From assembly GCA_011605835.1 (NCBI GenBank), contig JAAOZJ010000097.1, positions 1 through 25,914 on the forward strand: 25,914 bases of DNA. The letters run 5' to 3'. The translations under genes and the position numbers were made by a program. Position 1 is the stretch's first letter, and every line of letters begins with the position of its first letter. The notes below the pieces were generated by a model. It was not told where the DNA came from and made no database searches. It saw nothing but the letters and a program-made list of their open reading frames with translations. Positions 7,450-14,268 of this stretch are shown one piece after another. Source of the DNA: Thermoproteota archaeon (GTDB lineage: Archaea; Thermoproteota; Methanomethylicia; Nezhaarchaeales; WYZ-LMO8).

Positions 7450-8027
7450 TGAACGAAAAGGTGTTAAAACAAGTAGTAGTCCCGGGGGAGGAAATAGGGG
7501 TCATAGAAGAGTTCCTGCCAGGAGAGGGCACATACGTGGACGGTGGCTCCGTAAGGTCGGCGATGTTGGGCACGGCCGTTTTAGACCTTAATGAGAGGAG
7601 GGTTAGAGTACGCTCGCTGATTAAGAGAGGGCCCCTTGCTATAGAGAGGGGCGACATAGTTCTAGGCGAGGTCGTTGGGATAAGAAAGGACGTCGCGGTG
7701 GTGCTAATAAGGAAAGTCGAGGACAAAGAATTAGTTTTAAGTAAACCGCTTCATGGGATGCTTCACATAAGTCAGGTCAGCGACAAGTTCGTGGAATTTC
7801 TATCCGATGTGATAAGGGTGACCGACATTTTGAGGGCCAAGGTAATAAACTCGAGACCACCCTATCAACTCTCAATAAAGGAGAGGGGCTTAGGAGTCGT
7901 GACGGCTTTTTGCTCTAATTGCCAAAGCCTCATGACTATCAGAAATAGAAAACTTTATTGTCCGAGATGTAGAGTGCAGGAGGAAAGAAAGCTTTCCGCG
8001 AAGTACTCTACCAACCTTAAGCTGTAG
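7449..8027 (+). CDS. csl4: Exosome cap subunit Csl4
   Basis: 192 residues. Csl4 caps the archaeal exosome (Rrp41-Rrp42 ring) and recruits DnaG and RNA substrates for 3' decay and tailing. Domains in order: an N-terminal region (1-60) with VVVPGEEIGVIEEFLPGEGTY split over a typical Csl4 start (VxPGExLG); an S1 domain (about 65-145) with GDIVLGEVVGI and LHGMLHISQVSD; and a C-terminal zinc ribbon with CSNC and CPRC (about 155-175). The ATG at 7449 overlaps the previous stop by one base and has GGGAGGAG directly upstream. Neighbours rpo11 and TFS link it to transcription, a known archaeal arrangement. Confidence 0.94.
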   Translation: MNEKVLKQVVVPGEEIGVIEEFLPGEGTYVDGGSVRSAMLGTAVLDLNERRVRVRSLIKRGPLAIERGDIVLGEVVGIRKDVAVVLIRKVEDKELVLSKPLHGMLHISQVSDKFVEFLSDVIRVTDILRAKVINSRPPYQLSIKERGLGVVTAFCSNCQSLMTIRNRKLYCPRCRVQEERKLSAKYSTNLKL

Positions 8028-8038
8028 TGGTTGATAAG

Positions 8039-8335
8039 ATGAAAGTGAGGATACTAGAGAGGGGCGAGAGGAGTCTGAAGATAGAGATAATAGGAGAGGG
8101 GCACACGTTCTGTAACTTGTTGAGGGACTTCTTGTTAAGGAACCCAGACGTCGAGTTCGTGGCCTACAGGATAGACCACCCACTGGTTTCTAACCCAGTG
8201 TTTTACGTAAGGACCAAGGATGGGAGGCCTGAAGAGGCATTGAGGAAGGCAGCAGAGGACATGGTTGTTGCCCTTGAAGATTTTAAGAAGATCTTCAGCT
8301 CTGCCTTAGATAAGCAAAGGGCTTCTTCGCCATGA
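8039..8335 (+). CDS. rpoL: RNA polymerase subunit Rpo11 (RpoL)
   Basis: 98 residues from the ATG at 8039. The GTG at 8027, which overlaps the csl4 stop, would add four residues. I prefer ATG because MKVRILERGERSLKIEI matches the normal family N-terminus. Rpo11 pairs with Rpo3 as the alpha-like assembly platform of the polymerase. Signature: GEGHTFCNLLRDFLLRNPDV (the H-T-x-x-N-L-LR block) and VEFVAYRIDHPL. The stop overlaps the ATG of the next gene (ATGA), consistent with coupled translation. Confidence 0.94.
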   Translation: MKVRILERGERSLKIEIIGEGHTFCNLLRDFLLRNPDVEFVAYRIDHPLVSNPVFYVRTKDGRPEEALRKAAEDMVVALEDFKKIFSSALDKQRASSP

Positions 8336-8742
8336 AAAGGGAACAAAGGGTTCTGGCCATAGTTGGAGATGGCCAAGTCGTAGTTAGCGTTCTCTACAGA
8401 GGGAGGTTTTGGTTTGAGAGCTTAGAAGTGAAGGTCTTTAATGGAAAAAAGGAGAGCGACGAGGTCTTCAGCTCAAGATACTTAGAACAGGCGAGATTCG
8501 TTCTCATCGATGAGAGGCTCTTGAAGCACTTCAAAATCGATACCACCAAAGCTCTTTCGGCCCTGATCCCTAGAGAGAGGGAGGTCGAAGTAATAGTGGT
8601 CAGTGAGAGGTGTGAAGAGAGCTCCCTCTTCCCTCGTGAAAAAATTAAGAGATTATGTGTTCAAGGCGACGTTCCGGAAGCTTTAAGAGTGGCAAGGAGG
8701 ATTTTTAACGAAGTACGCAGCATAGCGAGCGAGATCATTTGA
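8332..8742 (+). CDS. Hypothetical protein, possibly a short, divergent DUF99-family member
   Basis: 136 residues, soluble, no signal or membrane segment. I do not recognise it firmly. The order of features recalls DUF99: an N-terminal VLAI..DG strand; RGRFWFESLEVKV; then SRYLEQARFVLID, where DUF99 has an S-x-x-x-x-Q-x-R-x-[IV]-[ML] block; a strand VEVIVVSE; and a C-terminal VPEALRVARRI, like the family's PEPLR-[IV]-AH-x-[IV]. It is well below the roughly 190 residues usual for DUF99, and the acidic pair expected near the N-terminus reads VGDG rather than DDG. So it may be a degenerate or non-catalytic version, or an unrelated protein. It sits between rpo11 (4-base overlap) and TFS (1 base gap), so a role in transcription or RNA is only context. 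The ORF itself is clearly real: same strand, ATG in an ATGA overlap. Confidence 0.75.
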   Translation: MKREQRVLAIVGDGQVVVSVLYRGRFWFESLEVKVFNGKKESDEVFSSRYLEQARFVLIDERLLKHFKIDTTKALSALIPREREVEVIVVSERCEESSLFPREKIKRLCVQGDVPEALRVARRIFNEVRSIASEII

Positions 8743-8743
8743 G

Positions 8744-9082
8744 GTGAGGGCCCTGCTACCCCTATGCCCCAAGTGCGGCATCCTCATGACCTTAAAGAAG
8801 GAGGGGGAGAGGTCTCTCTGGACCTGTAGGCGCTGCGGCTACTCAGAGGAGAAGGTACAACTCGTGAAAAGAGAGCAGATAGTCCATACTCAAAGGGAGA
8901 AAGTAATAGTCGTTGAAGATGGTGGCTCTTACAAGGCCATGCCGAAGACAGCGGCGACATGTCCGGAGTGCGGGCACAACGAGGCCTACTACTGGATGGT
9001 CCAAACGCGTAGAGGTGACGAGGGTATGACGAGGTTCTATCGATGCACGAAGTGTGGGAGAACGTGGAGGGAATACCATTAA
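8744..9082 (+). CDS. tfs: Transcription cleavage factor TFS (TFIIS/RpoM-like)
   Basis: 112 residues with two zinc ribbons: N-terminal CPKCG...CRRCG (about 8-32) and C-terminal CPECG...CTKCG (about 74-106). TFS enters the polymerase funnel and stimulates cleavage of backtracked RNA. The acidic hairpin reads QTRRGDEGMTRFYRC; the catalytic D-E pair is kept, but the flanking residues differ from the more usual R-[SA]-A-D-E-P. The annotated GTG at 8744 sits inside GAGGTGAGG, itself a near-perfect SD; an unusual CTG at 8753 is five bases after that SD and would give MLPLCPKCG, closer to the compact N-terminus of other TFS proteins. No ATG is available before the first zinc cysteine. Confidence 0.93.
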   Translation: MRALLPLCPKCGILMTLKKEGERSLWTCRRCGYSEEKVQLVKREQIVHTQREKVIVVEDGGSYKAMPKTAATCPECGHNEAYYWMVQTRRGDEGMTRFYRCTKCGRTWREYH

Positions 9083-9099
9083 TCAGGACGAGCATTAAT

Positions 9100-9147
9100 T
9101 AGAGTTAAATAGTGAAATGCACACAATTCTAGCCGGGAGGGTGACTT
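9100..9147 (+). promoter_or_regulatory. Likely PCNA promoter and ribosome-binding site
   Basis: The 65-base gap after TFS is the largest break inside the rightward cluster before nop10. GAGTTAAATAG (about 9101-9111) resembles a TATA box; initiation would fall near 9130. GGAGGGTGA (about 9135-9143) ends four bases before the PCNA ATG and is one of the strongest SD matches in the window. This suggests that the replication genes can be transcribed on their own. Confidence 0.5.
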
Positions 9148-9897
9148 ATGTTTAAAGCCGTGTTTAGAGACGCGCGATTGTGGTATAGGATAATCGACGC
9201 ACTGTCTTCGCTGATAGACGAGGGCACCATCAAGATAAGCGATGACGGGCTGAGACTGAGAGCCATGGATCCGTCGAAGATAGCGATGATAGATTTCGAG
9301 ATGCCTCGAGATGCCTTTGACGAATATCAGTGCGACGGGGAGCTTACCATAGGTCTCAACTTTGATGAGTTAAAGAATATAGTTAAGAGAGGTAGCGCTA
9401 AAGAGAAGGTCCAGCTCGAGGTGCCGCCCGGCGGCGGGAGGCTAAAGGTCATATTGAAGGATAAGGCCTCGAGGAGCTTCGCGCTGCCCTTGATAGACGT
9501 AGAGTATGAAGAGCTACCCACGCCCTCACTCTCGTTTAATGTCAAGGCCACGGTGTTGGCCGACGTTTTCGAAGATGCCTTGAAGGATGTAGAGCTTGTG
9601 AGCGACTACGTCAAGCTGGAGGGCCGGAGCAATGCAATTGTGGTGAGGGGTCAAAGCGATAAGGGCGAGGTCGAGGCGACACTGACCTCTGAGACCGGGG
9701 CGCTCTTGGAGCTAGAGGTTAAGGAGGAGTCAGTTGCCTCCTACAGCTTGGAGTACTTAATGGACATGGTCAAGGCGAACAAGGCCGCTGAAGTGGCTAC
9801 CCTCGAGTTCTCAAGTGGGATGCCCTTAAGCTTAACGTTCCCGATCCCGGGCGGAGGAACCATAAGGTACTACTTAGCTCCTAGGCTCGAGGAGTAA
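9148..9897 (+). CDS. pcn: DNA polymerase sliding clamp PCNA
   Basis: 249 residues, the standard length. PCNA is a ring that tethers polymerase, FEN1, ligase and other PIP-box proteins to DNA. Visible landmarks: AVFRDARLWYRIIDALSSL at the N-terminus, LRAMDPSKIAMIDFEMP (42-58, the LRAMDPSxVA block), the interdomain region near 115-130, and the C-terminal FPIPGGGTIRYYLAPRLEE that forms part of the partner-binding pocket. Only one PCNA gene is in the window. Whether it forms a homotrimer (as in euryarchaea) or one part of a heterotrimer (as in Sulfolobales) cannot be decided here. priL follows after 11 bases. Confidence 0.96.
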   Translation: MFKAVFRDARLWYRIIDALSSLIDEGTIKISDDGLRLRAMDPSKIAMIDFEMPRDAFDEYQCDGELTIGLNFDELKNIVKRGSAKEKVQLEVPPGGGRLKVILKDKASRSFALPLIDVEYEELPTPSLSFNVKATVLADVFEDALKDVELVSDYVKLEGRSNAIVVRGQSDKGEVEATLTSETGALLELEVKEESVASYSLEYLMDMVKANKAAEVATLEFSSGMPLSLTFPIPGGGTIRYYLAPRLEE

Positions 9898-9908
9898 AGA
9901 GCAGGACC

Positions 9909-10952
9909 ATGATTTTTTCCAAGTTGGATGCTGCAACATATCCTTTCATAAGTTTGGCGTCGCGATTAGTTAAAGAGCTCGAGGAAAGCTTGGGGTTAAA
10001 CGCCATACTATCTCCCGATTCAGAGGTTCTTCGAAGGAGCGTCGAGAGGATAAGAGAGGCTGTGTACTCCCGTGCGACCTCTGTCTACAAGAGGGATTTA
10101 GAGGTAGAGGTCCTCTCGCACCCGGTCGCGTTGATACTCATAAAGCACATGAATAATAAGAGGCTCGTGAACGTGTACGCCGAAGCCGAGAAGAACAGAG
10201 TCCTAGCGAACCTTCTGAAGGAAAGTCAGGAGAAGTTGGCAACATTGGCAATCGACGGCTTCAATTGGCATGTTAAGAGAGAAGGGGATTTCCTCTTTGT
10301 AAGGTTCGACGACTACCTAAAAACATCCGTCAACATGTTAGACGCTTACTGGAAGCTTGTGAACAGGAGGCTAGTGAAGGGCTACGTCGAGCTATCTCGG
10401 AGGGACTTCTCTAGGCTCTTGGCCGAGGCCTACAGGACAAGGATCTTGGAGAAAGTCAACCAAGTGGAGGACGTTCAAGTACCCAGCACCCTCAAATCGG
10501 TAATCGAGGAGCTCGAGAGAGAGTTCCAAGGCGTTCTCCCGAAGGTTGACGTGAGCGCAACGTATGTTGGCGAGTACGTGCCTTCAGCTTTTCCGGCTTG
10601 CATCTTGAAGCTGTTAGAGGAAGCCGAGCAGGGCAAGAACCTCTCCCACATGGCCCGCTTTACTCTCGCCACGTTTCTGTTGTCTATAGGTAAGACGCCC
10701 GAAGAGCTCCTCGATTTATTTCGAAAGATGCCCGACTTCGATGAAAGTAAGACGCTTTATCACCTACGACATATAGCAGGCGAGATAGGATCAAGGAAGA
10801 AGTATACTCCGCCTAGCTGTGCGACCTTGAGGACCTTCGGTCTTTGCGTGGCAAATGACGAGCTCTGTCAAAAGGTCAAGCACCCCCTGACTTATTACAG
10901 CAAGAAACTCAAGTCGTTAAAGAGGGGGGAGCTTGGGAAAAGAGCTAAATAA
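9909..10952 (+). CDS. priL: DNA primase large subunit PriL
   Basis: 347 residues. PriL supports primer initiation and length control by the PriS-PriL heterodimer. The N-terminal all-helical domain is followed by the iron-sulfur domain. Four candidate ligands of the 4Fe-4S cluster are present: C231 (PACILKLL), C304 (PSCATLRTF), C313 (GLCVAND) and C320 (ELCQKVKHPLTYY). H325-P326 after the last Cys is the family's conserved KHPLxYY. ATG start, 11 bases after PCNA. The end overlaps the priS start by 20 bases. Confidence 0.95.
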   Translation: MIFSKLDAATYPFISLASRLVKELEESLGLNAILSPDSEVLRRSVERIREAVYSRATSVYKRDLEVEVLSHPVALILIKHMNNKRLVNVYAEAEKNRVLANLLKESQEKLATLAIDGFNWHVKREGDFLFVRFDDYLKTSVNMLDAYWKLVNRRLVKGYVELSRRDFSRLLAEAYRTRILEKVNQVEDVQVPSTLKSVIEELEREFQGVLPKVDVSATYVGEYVPSAFPACILKLLEEAEQGKNLSHMARFTLATFLLSIGKTPEELLDLFRKMPDFDESKTLYHLRHIAGEIGSRKKYTPPSCATLRTFGLCVANDELCQKVKHPLTYYSKKLKSLKRGELGKRAK

Positions 10953-12159
10953 CGAAGGCTTCGTCAAGAAGATGTTTAAGAAGTACTACGCAGAGTGGGA
11001 AGGGGAACCGCCTAAGGATTTCAACAGAAGAGAGTTCGCCTTCGTAATTTCAAGGAAGGGCGAGATGATAAGGCACAAAGCCTTCGAGGAGTGGGGTGAG
11101 GTCAGGGAGTTTCTCCGCAAGAACTCTCCGCTCCACGTCTACTACTCTTCGGCCTATTACGCACAACCATCGGCTTCGGACATGGATGCTAAGGAGTGGA
11201 TGGGCGCTGACCTCATCTTCGACATAGACGTGGACCACATATATACCCCGTGCAAAGAGCGACACGACAGGTGGACGTGTCTCGATTGCAATACTTCCGG
11301 CAGAGGCATGCCCCCCGAGGCTTGTCCTAAGTGCTCAAGCAAGAGGGTAGAGGTGAAGACTTGGTTCTGTGAGGGATGCTTAGAGGTGGCCAAAGAGGAG
11401 ACCACGAAGCTCGTCGAGGACTTCTTGATTCAAGACTTCAACTTCTCTCCTCGAGAAATATCTATCGTGTTCTCGGGGAGGAGGGGCTTCCACGTTCACG
11501 TAGAAAGCGATGTCGTGAAAGAACTGGACCAAAGGGCTAGGAGGGAGATAGTCGACTACGTGAGGGGCACGGGGCTTGTGGTGCAGAACGGGAAAAGGAG
11601 GGTCCTTGCACCTCCCTTGAACGCCGGGGGGTGGCCTGGGAGGCTCGCCAAAGGGGTCTACGAGCTCCTCAACGCAGGTGATATAGAGGGTCTGCTGAAC
11701 CTGAGAAGAGGGTCCAAGGTCGAAGAGGTGTTAAAAGCCATAGTAAAAGGACTCGAAGAGTCTCGAGATTACTGGCCTTTAGAGGGTCTTGCGCGTAAGA
11801 TATGGTTCAAGGCTGTTGAGAAGGTCATAGTGCGTAAGCGATGCGAGGTCGACGAAAGAGTAACGACGGACATAAAGAGGTTGATAAGAATGCCGGGGAC
11901 GCTGCATGGAGGGACGGGGCTCATAGCGGCTAAAGTCCACCTGAAGGACTTGGAGTCCTTTGACCCCTATGTGCACGCTGTGGCCTTCGTGAAAGGCGAA
12001 ATCAAGGTCAAAGTTTTGAACATGCCCGAGATAACATTCCTCAACCAAACGTGGGGCCCATACAACGACGAGGTTGTTGAATTGCCCATAGGTCTGGCTG
12101 TGTATTTGATATGCTCGGAGAACGCTATCGTGGTCGGCGAGGGGGACGAAAATGCTTAA
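10933..12159 (+). CDS. priS: DNA primase catalytic subunit PriS
   Basis: 408 residues. PriS makes RNA and DNA primers. The catalytic aspartates are in ADLIFDIDVDH (D97, D99; D101 also present). A Cys-rich zinc knuckle follows (C107, C116, C119, C131, C134, C146, C149), then the nucleotide-binding SGRRGFHVHV (181-190) and the third acidic site in TTDIKRLIRMPGTLHGGTG (D313). The start is a TTG behind AGGGGGGAG, inside the priL tail; the next ATG (codon 14) would remove little of the conserved fold. It is slightly longer than the smallest archaeal PriS proteins, from a C-terminal extension after PYNDEVVELP. The stop overlaps the GINS ATG by 8 bases. Confidence 0.95.
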   Translation: MGKELNNEGFVKKMFKKYYAEWEGEPPKDFNRREFAFVISRKGEMIRHKAFEEWGEVREFLRKNSPLHVYYSSAYYAQPSASDMDAKEWMGADLIFDIDVDHIYTPCKERHDRWTCLDCNTSGRGMPPEACPKCSSKRVEVKTWFCEGCLEVAKEETTKLVEDFLIQDFNFSPREISIVFSGRRGFHVHVESDVVKELDQRARREIVDYVRGTGLVVQNGKRRVLAPPLNAGGWPGRLAKGVYELLNAGDIEGLLNLRRGSKVEEVLKAIVKGLEESRDYWPLEGLARKIWFKAVEKVIVRKRCEVDERVTTDIKRLIRMPGTLHGGTGLIAAKVHLKDLESFDPYVHAVAFVKGEIKVKVLNMPEITFLNQTWGPYNDEVVELPIGLAVYLICSENAIVVGEGDENA

Positions 12160-12682
12160 GGAGTTACTCAACGCGCTTCTTCGAGAGATAAACAGCGAGA
12201 AGCTCCTGCCGCTACCCCAAAACTTCTACGACACTACCTTGAGCTACATCCACTCCTTGAAGTTAAGGATCAGCAACGAGGTCGGCGAGCTACAACGCAA
12301 GATATGGGAGGAGGAGATTGTGCTCTTAGAAAAAACCCTCTCGATCGTTAAGAGCGTGAGGGCCAGAAAAATAATGCTCGAGGTGATGGAGGGTAGACCT
12401 CTAGAGAAGTTGCCTCCAGAAGAGGAAGTTTACTACCACGACCTTCGAAGGGCCCTCGACCACGCCAAGCTCGAGTACGCCAAGACCGAGGTCGGCATCG
12501 AGGAGGCCTCACCTCAAGAAGAGGGCAAGGTTTTGTTGTTGCTGAAGAGGGGCCTAGACGTGGCCTTCGCCGAAAGACTTGGCCTGCCCAAGCTCGAGGC
12601 AGAAGATGTAATCTTTATAAATAAGCGGATCGGTAAAGTGCTCATCGACTTGGGGATAGCTGACGAAATAAGCGCAAGGTGA
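12152..12682 (+). CDS. gins51: GINS complex subunit Gins51 (Gins15, Sld5/Psf1-like)
   Basis: 176 residues. GINS joins MCM and the RecJ-like Cdc45/GAN protein in the replicative helicase. The domain order is helical A domain first (about 1-100, with LPQNFYDTTLSYIHSLKLR split across the family's P-x-x-F-Y start, and ARKIMLEVMEG), then a small beta B domain at the end (about 140-174, VIFINKRIGKVLIDLGIADEI). A-then-B is the Sld5/Psf1 (Gins51) order rather than the reversed Gins23 order. Adjacency to priS agrees with archaeal precedent, where gins15 neighbours priS. The ATG lies within the end of priS with GAGGGGGAC upstream. Confidence 0.88.
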   Translation: MLKELLNALLREINSEKLLPLPQNFYDTTLSYIHSLKLRISNEVGELQRKIWEEEIVLLEKTLSIVKSVRARKIMLEVMEGRPLEKLPPEEEVYYHDLRRALDHAKLEYAKTEVGIEEASPQEEGKVLLLLKRGLDVAFAERLGLPKLEAEDVIFINKRIGKVLIDLGIADEISAR

Positions 12683-12687
12683 GCGCG

Positions 12688-12978
12688 GTGAAAGTGCCGA
12701 AGGAGATAAACACCTACTGCCCCAGATGTAGGACTCACACGCCTCACAGCGTGACCTCGTACAAGGCTGGGAAGAGGAGGGCCTTGGCCCAAGGAGAGAG
12801 GAGGTACGCGAGGAAGAAGAAAGGGTATGGCAGCAAGAGGAAGCCTGAACAGAAGAGGTTTGCCAAGGTCACTAAGAAGCAAGTCCTAAAGCTTACGTGC
12901 AAGAAGTGCGGCTACACAATGCACAGAAAGGGGATTAGGTTGAAGAAGCTGGAGATAGTGGAAGTCGCCAAAGGGTGA
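12688..12978 (+). CDS. rpl44e: 50S ribosomal protein eL42 (L44e)
   Basis: 96 residues. This zinc-binding large-subunit protein lies near the E site. Visible: MKVPKEINTYCPRCRTHTPH, the basic middle with KKKGYGSKRKP, and CKKCGY near the end, giving a C-x2-C...C-x2-C site. The GTG at 12688 gives the normal family start and has GGTGA five bases upstream. The upstream GTG at 12679 is itself part of that SD. The gene follows GINS almost without a gap, linking replication and translation genes in one unit. Confidence 0.95.
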   Translation: MKVPKEINTYCPRCRTHTPHSVTSYKAGKRRALAQGERRYARKKKGYGSKRKPEQKRFAKVTKKQVLKLTCKKCGYTMHRKGIRLKKLEIVEVAKG

Positions 12979-12985
12979 TGGTCGC

Positions 12986-13186
12986 GTGGTCAAGAAGAGG
13001 AAGGAGCTCGTTCCCACGCCCAAATCAAAATTTTACAACGTCAGGTGCCCGGACTGCGGTAATACGCAAACCATCTTCAGCCACGCTTCAACTTACGTGC
13101 GCTGCTTCGTTTGCAATAGGCTACTTGCGGCGCCGACTGGCGGCAAGGCGAGGATAGAGGGAAAGAAGGTCAGCGAATTCGGATGA
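12986..13186 (+). CDS. rps27e: 30S ribosomal protein eS27 (S27e)
   Basis: 66 residues, full length. It is a zinc-ribbon protein of the small subunit. CPDCGNTQTIFSHASTYVRC then FVCNRLL gives the C-x2-C...C-x2-C site, followed by PTGGKARIEGK, typical of the family end. The start is a GTG with GGTGAT about 7 bases upstream, which overlaps the eL42 stop. The eL42-eS27-aIF2a-nop10 order is widespread in archaea. Confidence 0.96.
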   Translation: MVKKRKELVPTPKSKFYNVRCPDCGNTQTIFSHASTYVRCFVCNRLLAAPTGGKARIEGKKVSEFG

Positions 13187-13208
13187 GCGCCTAAGGTGGA
13201 GGCAATTG

Positions 13209-14006
13209 GTGAGGAAGAGGAGGGAATGGCCGCAACAAGGAGAGATAGTGATAGGTACTGTGGCGCAGATATTTGATAAAGGGGCCTACATAACCCTCGA
13301 CGAGTATGGAGGCAAGAGGGCTTACCTGCCACTGAACGAGGTCTCCTCGTCTTGGTTCCACAACATTAGGGATGTCATACGCGAGGGACAGAAAACGGCC
13401 TTCAAAGTCATCAGGGTCGACCCCTCGAAAGGACACATAGACCTCTCGCTGAAGAGGGTGGCCGACGTAGAAAGGGACAGAAAGGTATTCGAGTGGAAGA
13501 GGGCCAAGAAGGCTGAGGTCTTGCTAGACTTCGCGGCGAAGAAGTTGGGGAAGAGGCTTGACGATGCCTACGAAGAGGCGGGGTGGAAGCTCGAAGACCA
13601 CTACGGCGAGATCTACGCGGGGCTTGAAGAGGCCGCTCGAAGAGGCGCGGAGGCTCTGCTAATGGCTGGCATCGGTGAAGAGTGGGCAGAAGTCTTGGCC
13701 GAGCTGGCCAAAGAGCACATCGAAATACCCCAAGTGAAGTTGTCGACGATCCTCGAGCTGAGGTGTCACGGCCCTCGAGGTATCGAAGCTATAAAGAGGG
13801 CCCTCGTCGAGGCCTTGAACTACGCAAAGAGCAAGGGCTACCAGGTCAAGATCTACGCCGACGGGGCGCCGAAGTACAAGATCGACGCGATAGCGGAGGA
13901 CTACAAGGCCCTCAAGAATATACTGAAAGAAGTGGCAAACGTGGCTTTGAGCGTGATATCGAAAGAGGGAGGGCAAGGAAGGATACTAGAGGAGCCGAAG
14001 AAGTAG
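13209..14006 (+). CDS. aif2a: Translation initiation factor aIF2 subunit alpha
   Basis: 265 residues. This is the alpha subunit of the aIF2 trimer that carries initiator Met-tRNA to the ribosome. Domains: S1/OB fold (about 10-85) with GEIVIGTVAQIFDKGAYITL and VDPSKGHIDLSLKRV; a helical middle domain (90-175); and a C-terminal alpha/beta domain (176-265) with LRCHGPRGIEAIKRAL. The region that in eukaryotes carries the regulatory Ser51 reads LPLNEVSSSWFHNIRD. The GTG at 13209 is preferred over the TTG one codon upstream because GGTGGAGG lies about 6 bases before it. Confidence 0.95.
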   Translation: MRKRREWPQQGEIVIGTVAQIFDKGAYITLDEYGGKRAYLPLNEVSSSWFHNIRDVIREGQKTAFKVIRVDPSKGHIDLSLKRVADVERDRKVFEWKRAKKAEVLLDFAAKKLGKRLDDAYEEAGWKLEDHYGEIYAGLEEAARRGAEALLMAGIGEEWAEVLAELAKEHIEIPQVKLSTILELRCHGPRGIEAIKRALVEALNYAKSKGYQVKIYADGAPKYKIDAIAEDYKALKNILKEVANVALSVISKEGGQGRILEEPKK

Positions 14007-14015
14007 GTGTGAGAC

Positions 14016-14186
14016 TTGAAGAGCCTCTTGATGAGGTGCAGAGAGTGCAGGAGGTACACGCTACGGCGTGACAAGTGCCCCTACTGCGGAGGAGAGCTGA
14101 AGGTACCGCACCCACCTAGGTACTCGCCTCACGATAGGTACGTGGTGTACAGGCTTAAGGCCAAGCTCGTAGGAGAACAGCCATAA
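14016..14186 (+). CDS. nop10: H/ACA ribonucleoprotein protein Nop10
   Basis: A 56-residue protein, easily missed because of its size. It reads MKSLLMRCRECRRYTLRRDK, then CPYCGGELKVPHPPRYSPHD and RYVVYRLKAK. The C-x2-C...C-x2-C zinc ribbon followed by HPPR-[FY]-SP-x-D is diagnostic of archaeal Nop10. It braces Cbf5 and L7Ae in box H/ACA RNPs, which make pseudouridine in rRNA. The TTG start has GGTGTGA directly upstream, overlapping the aIF2-alpha stop. A second possible start is the ATG at codon 6. It is the last gene of the long rightward cluster. In many archaea a PAC2 chaperone gene follows; here the convergent aglB does. Confidence 0.93.
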   Translation: MKSLLMRCRECRRYTLRRDKCPYCGGELKVPHPPRYSPHDRYVVYRLKAKLVGEQP

Positions 14187-14268
14187 CTTCGAAATGATTT
14201 TCCGCGTCACGTAGCCATCGTAATGAAGTTGGTCCGTTTCAACAAGCTCGTGCAAAAGCTGTGCAGAG

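Noticed and set aside
8332..8742. Reading the unassigned protein as a frameshifted gene
   Set aside because: It has an intact ATG in overlap with rpo11, ends one base before TFS, and both neighbours are complete; nothing in other frames extends the similarity, so shortening by deletion or divergence fits better.
13682..14071. 129-codon plus-strand frame inside aIF2-alpha and nop10
   Set aside because: Shifted frame over two recognised genes; the arginine/glycine-rich sequence is typical of an out-of-frame reading of AGG/GAG-rich codons.
14187..14268. Gap between nop10 and aglB as a possible C/D sRNA or tRNA-like element
   Set aside because: An AATGATT and a TAATGAA resemble box C weakly, but no D box at the right spacing and no pairing ends were found on either strand.
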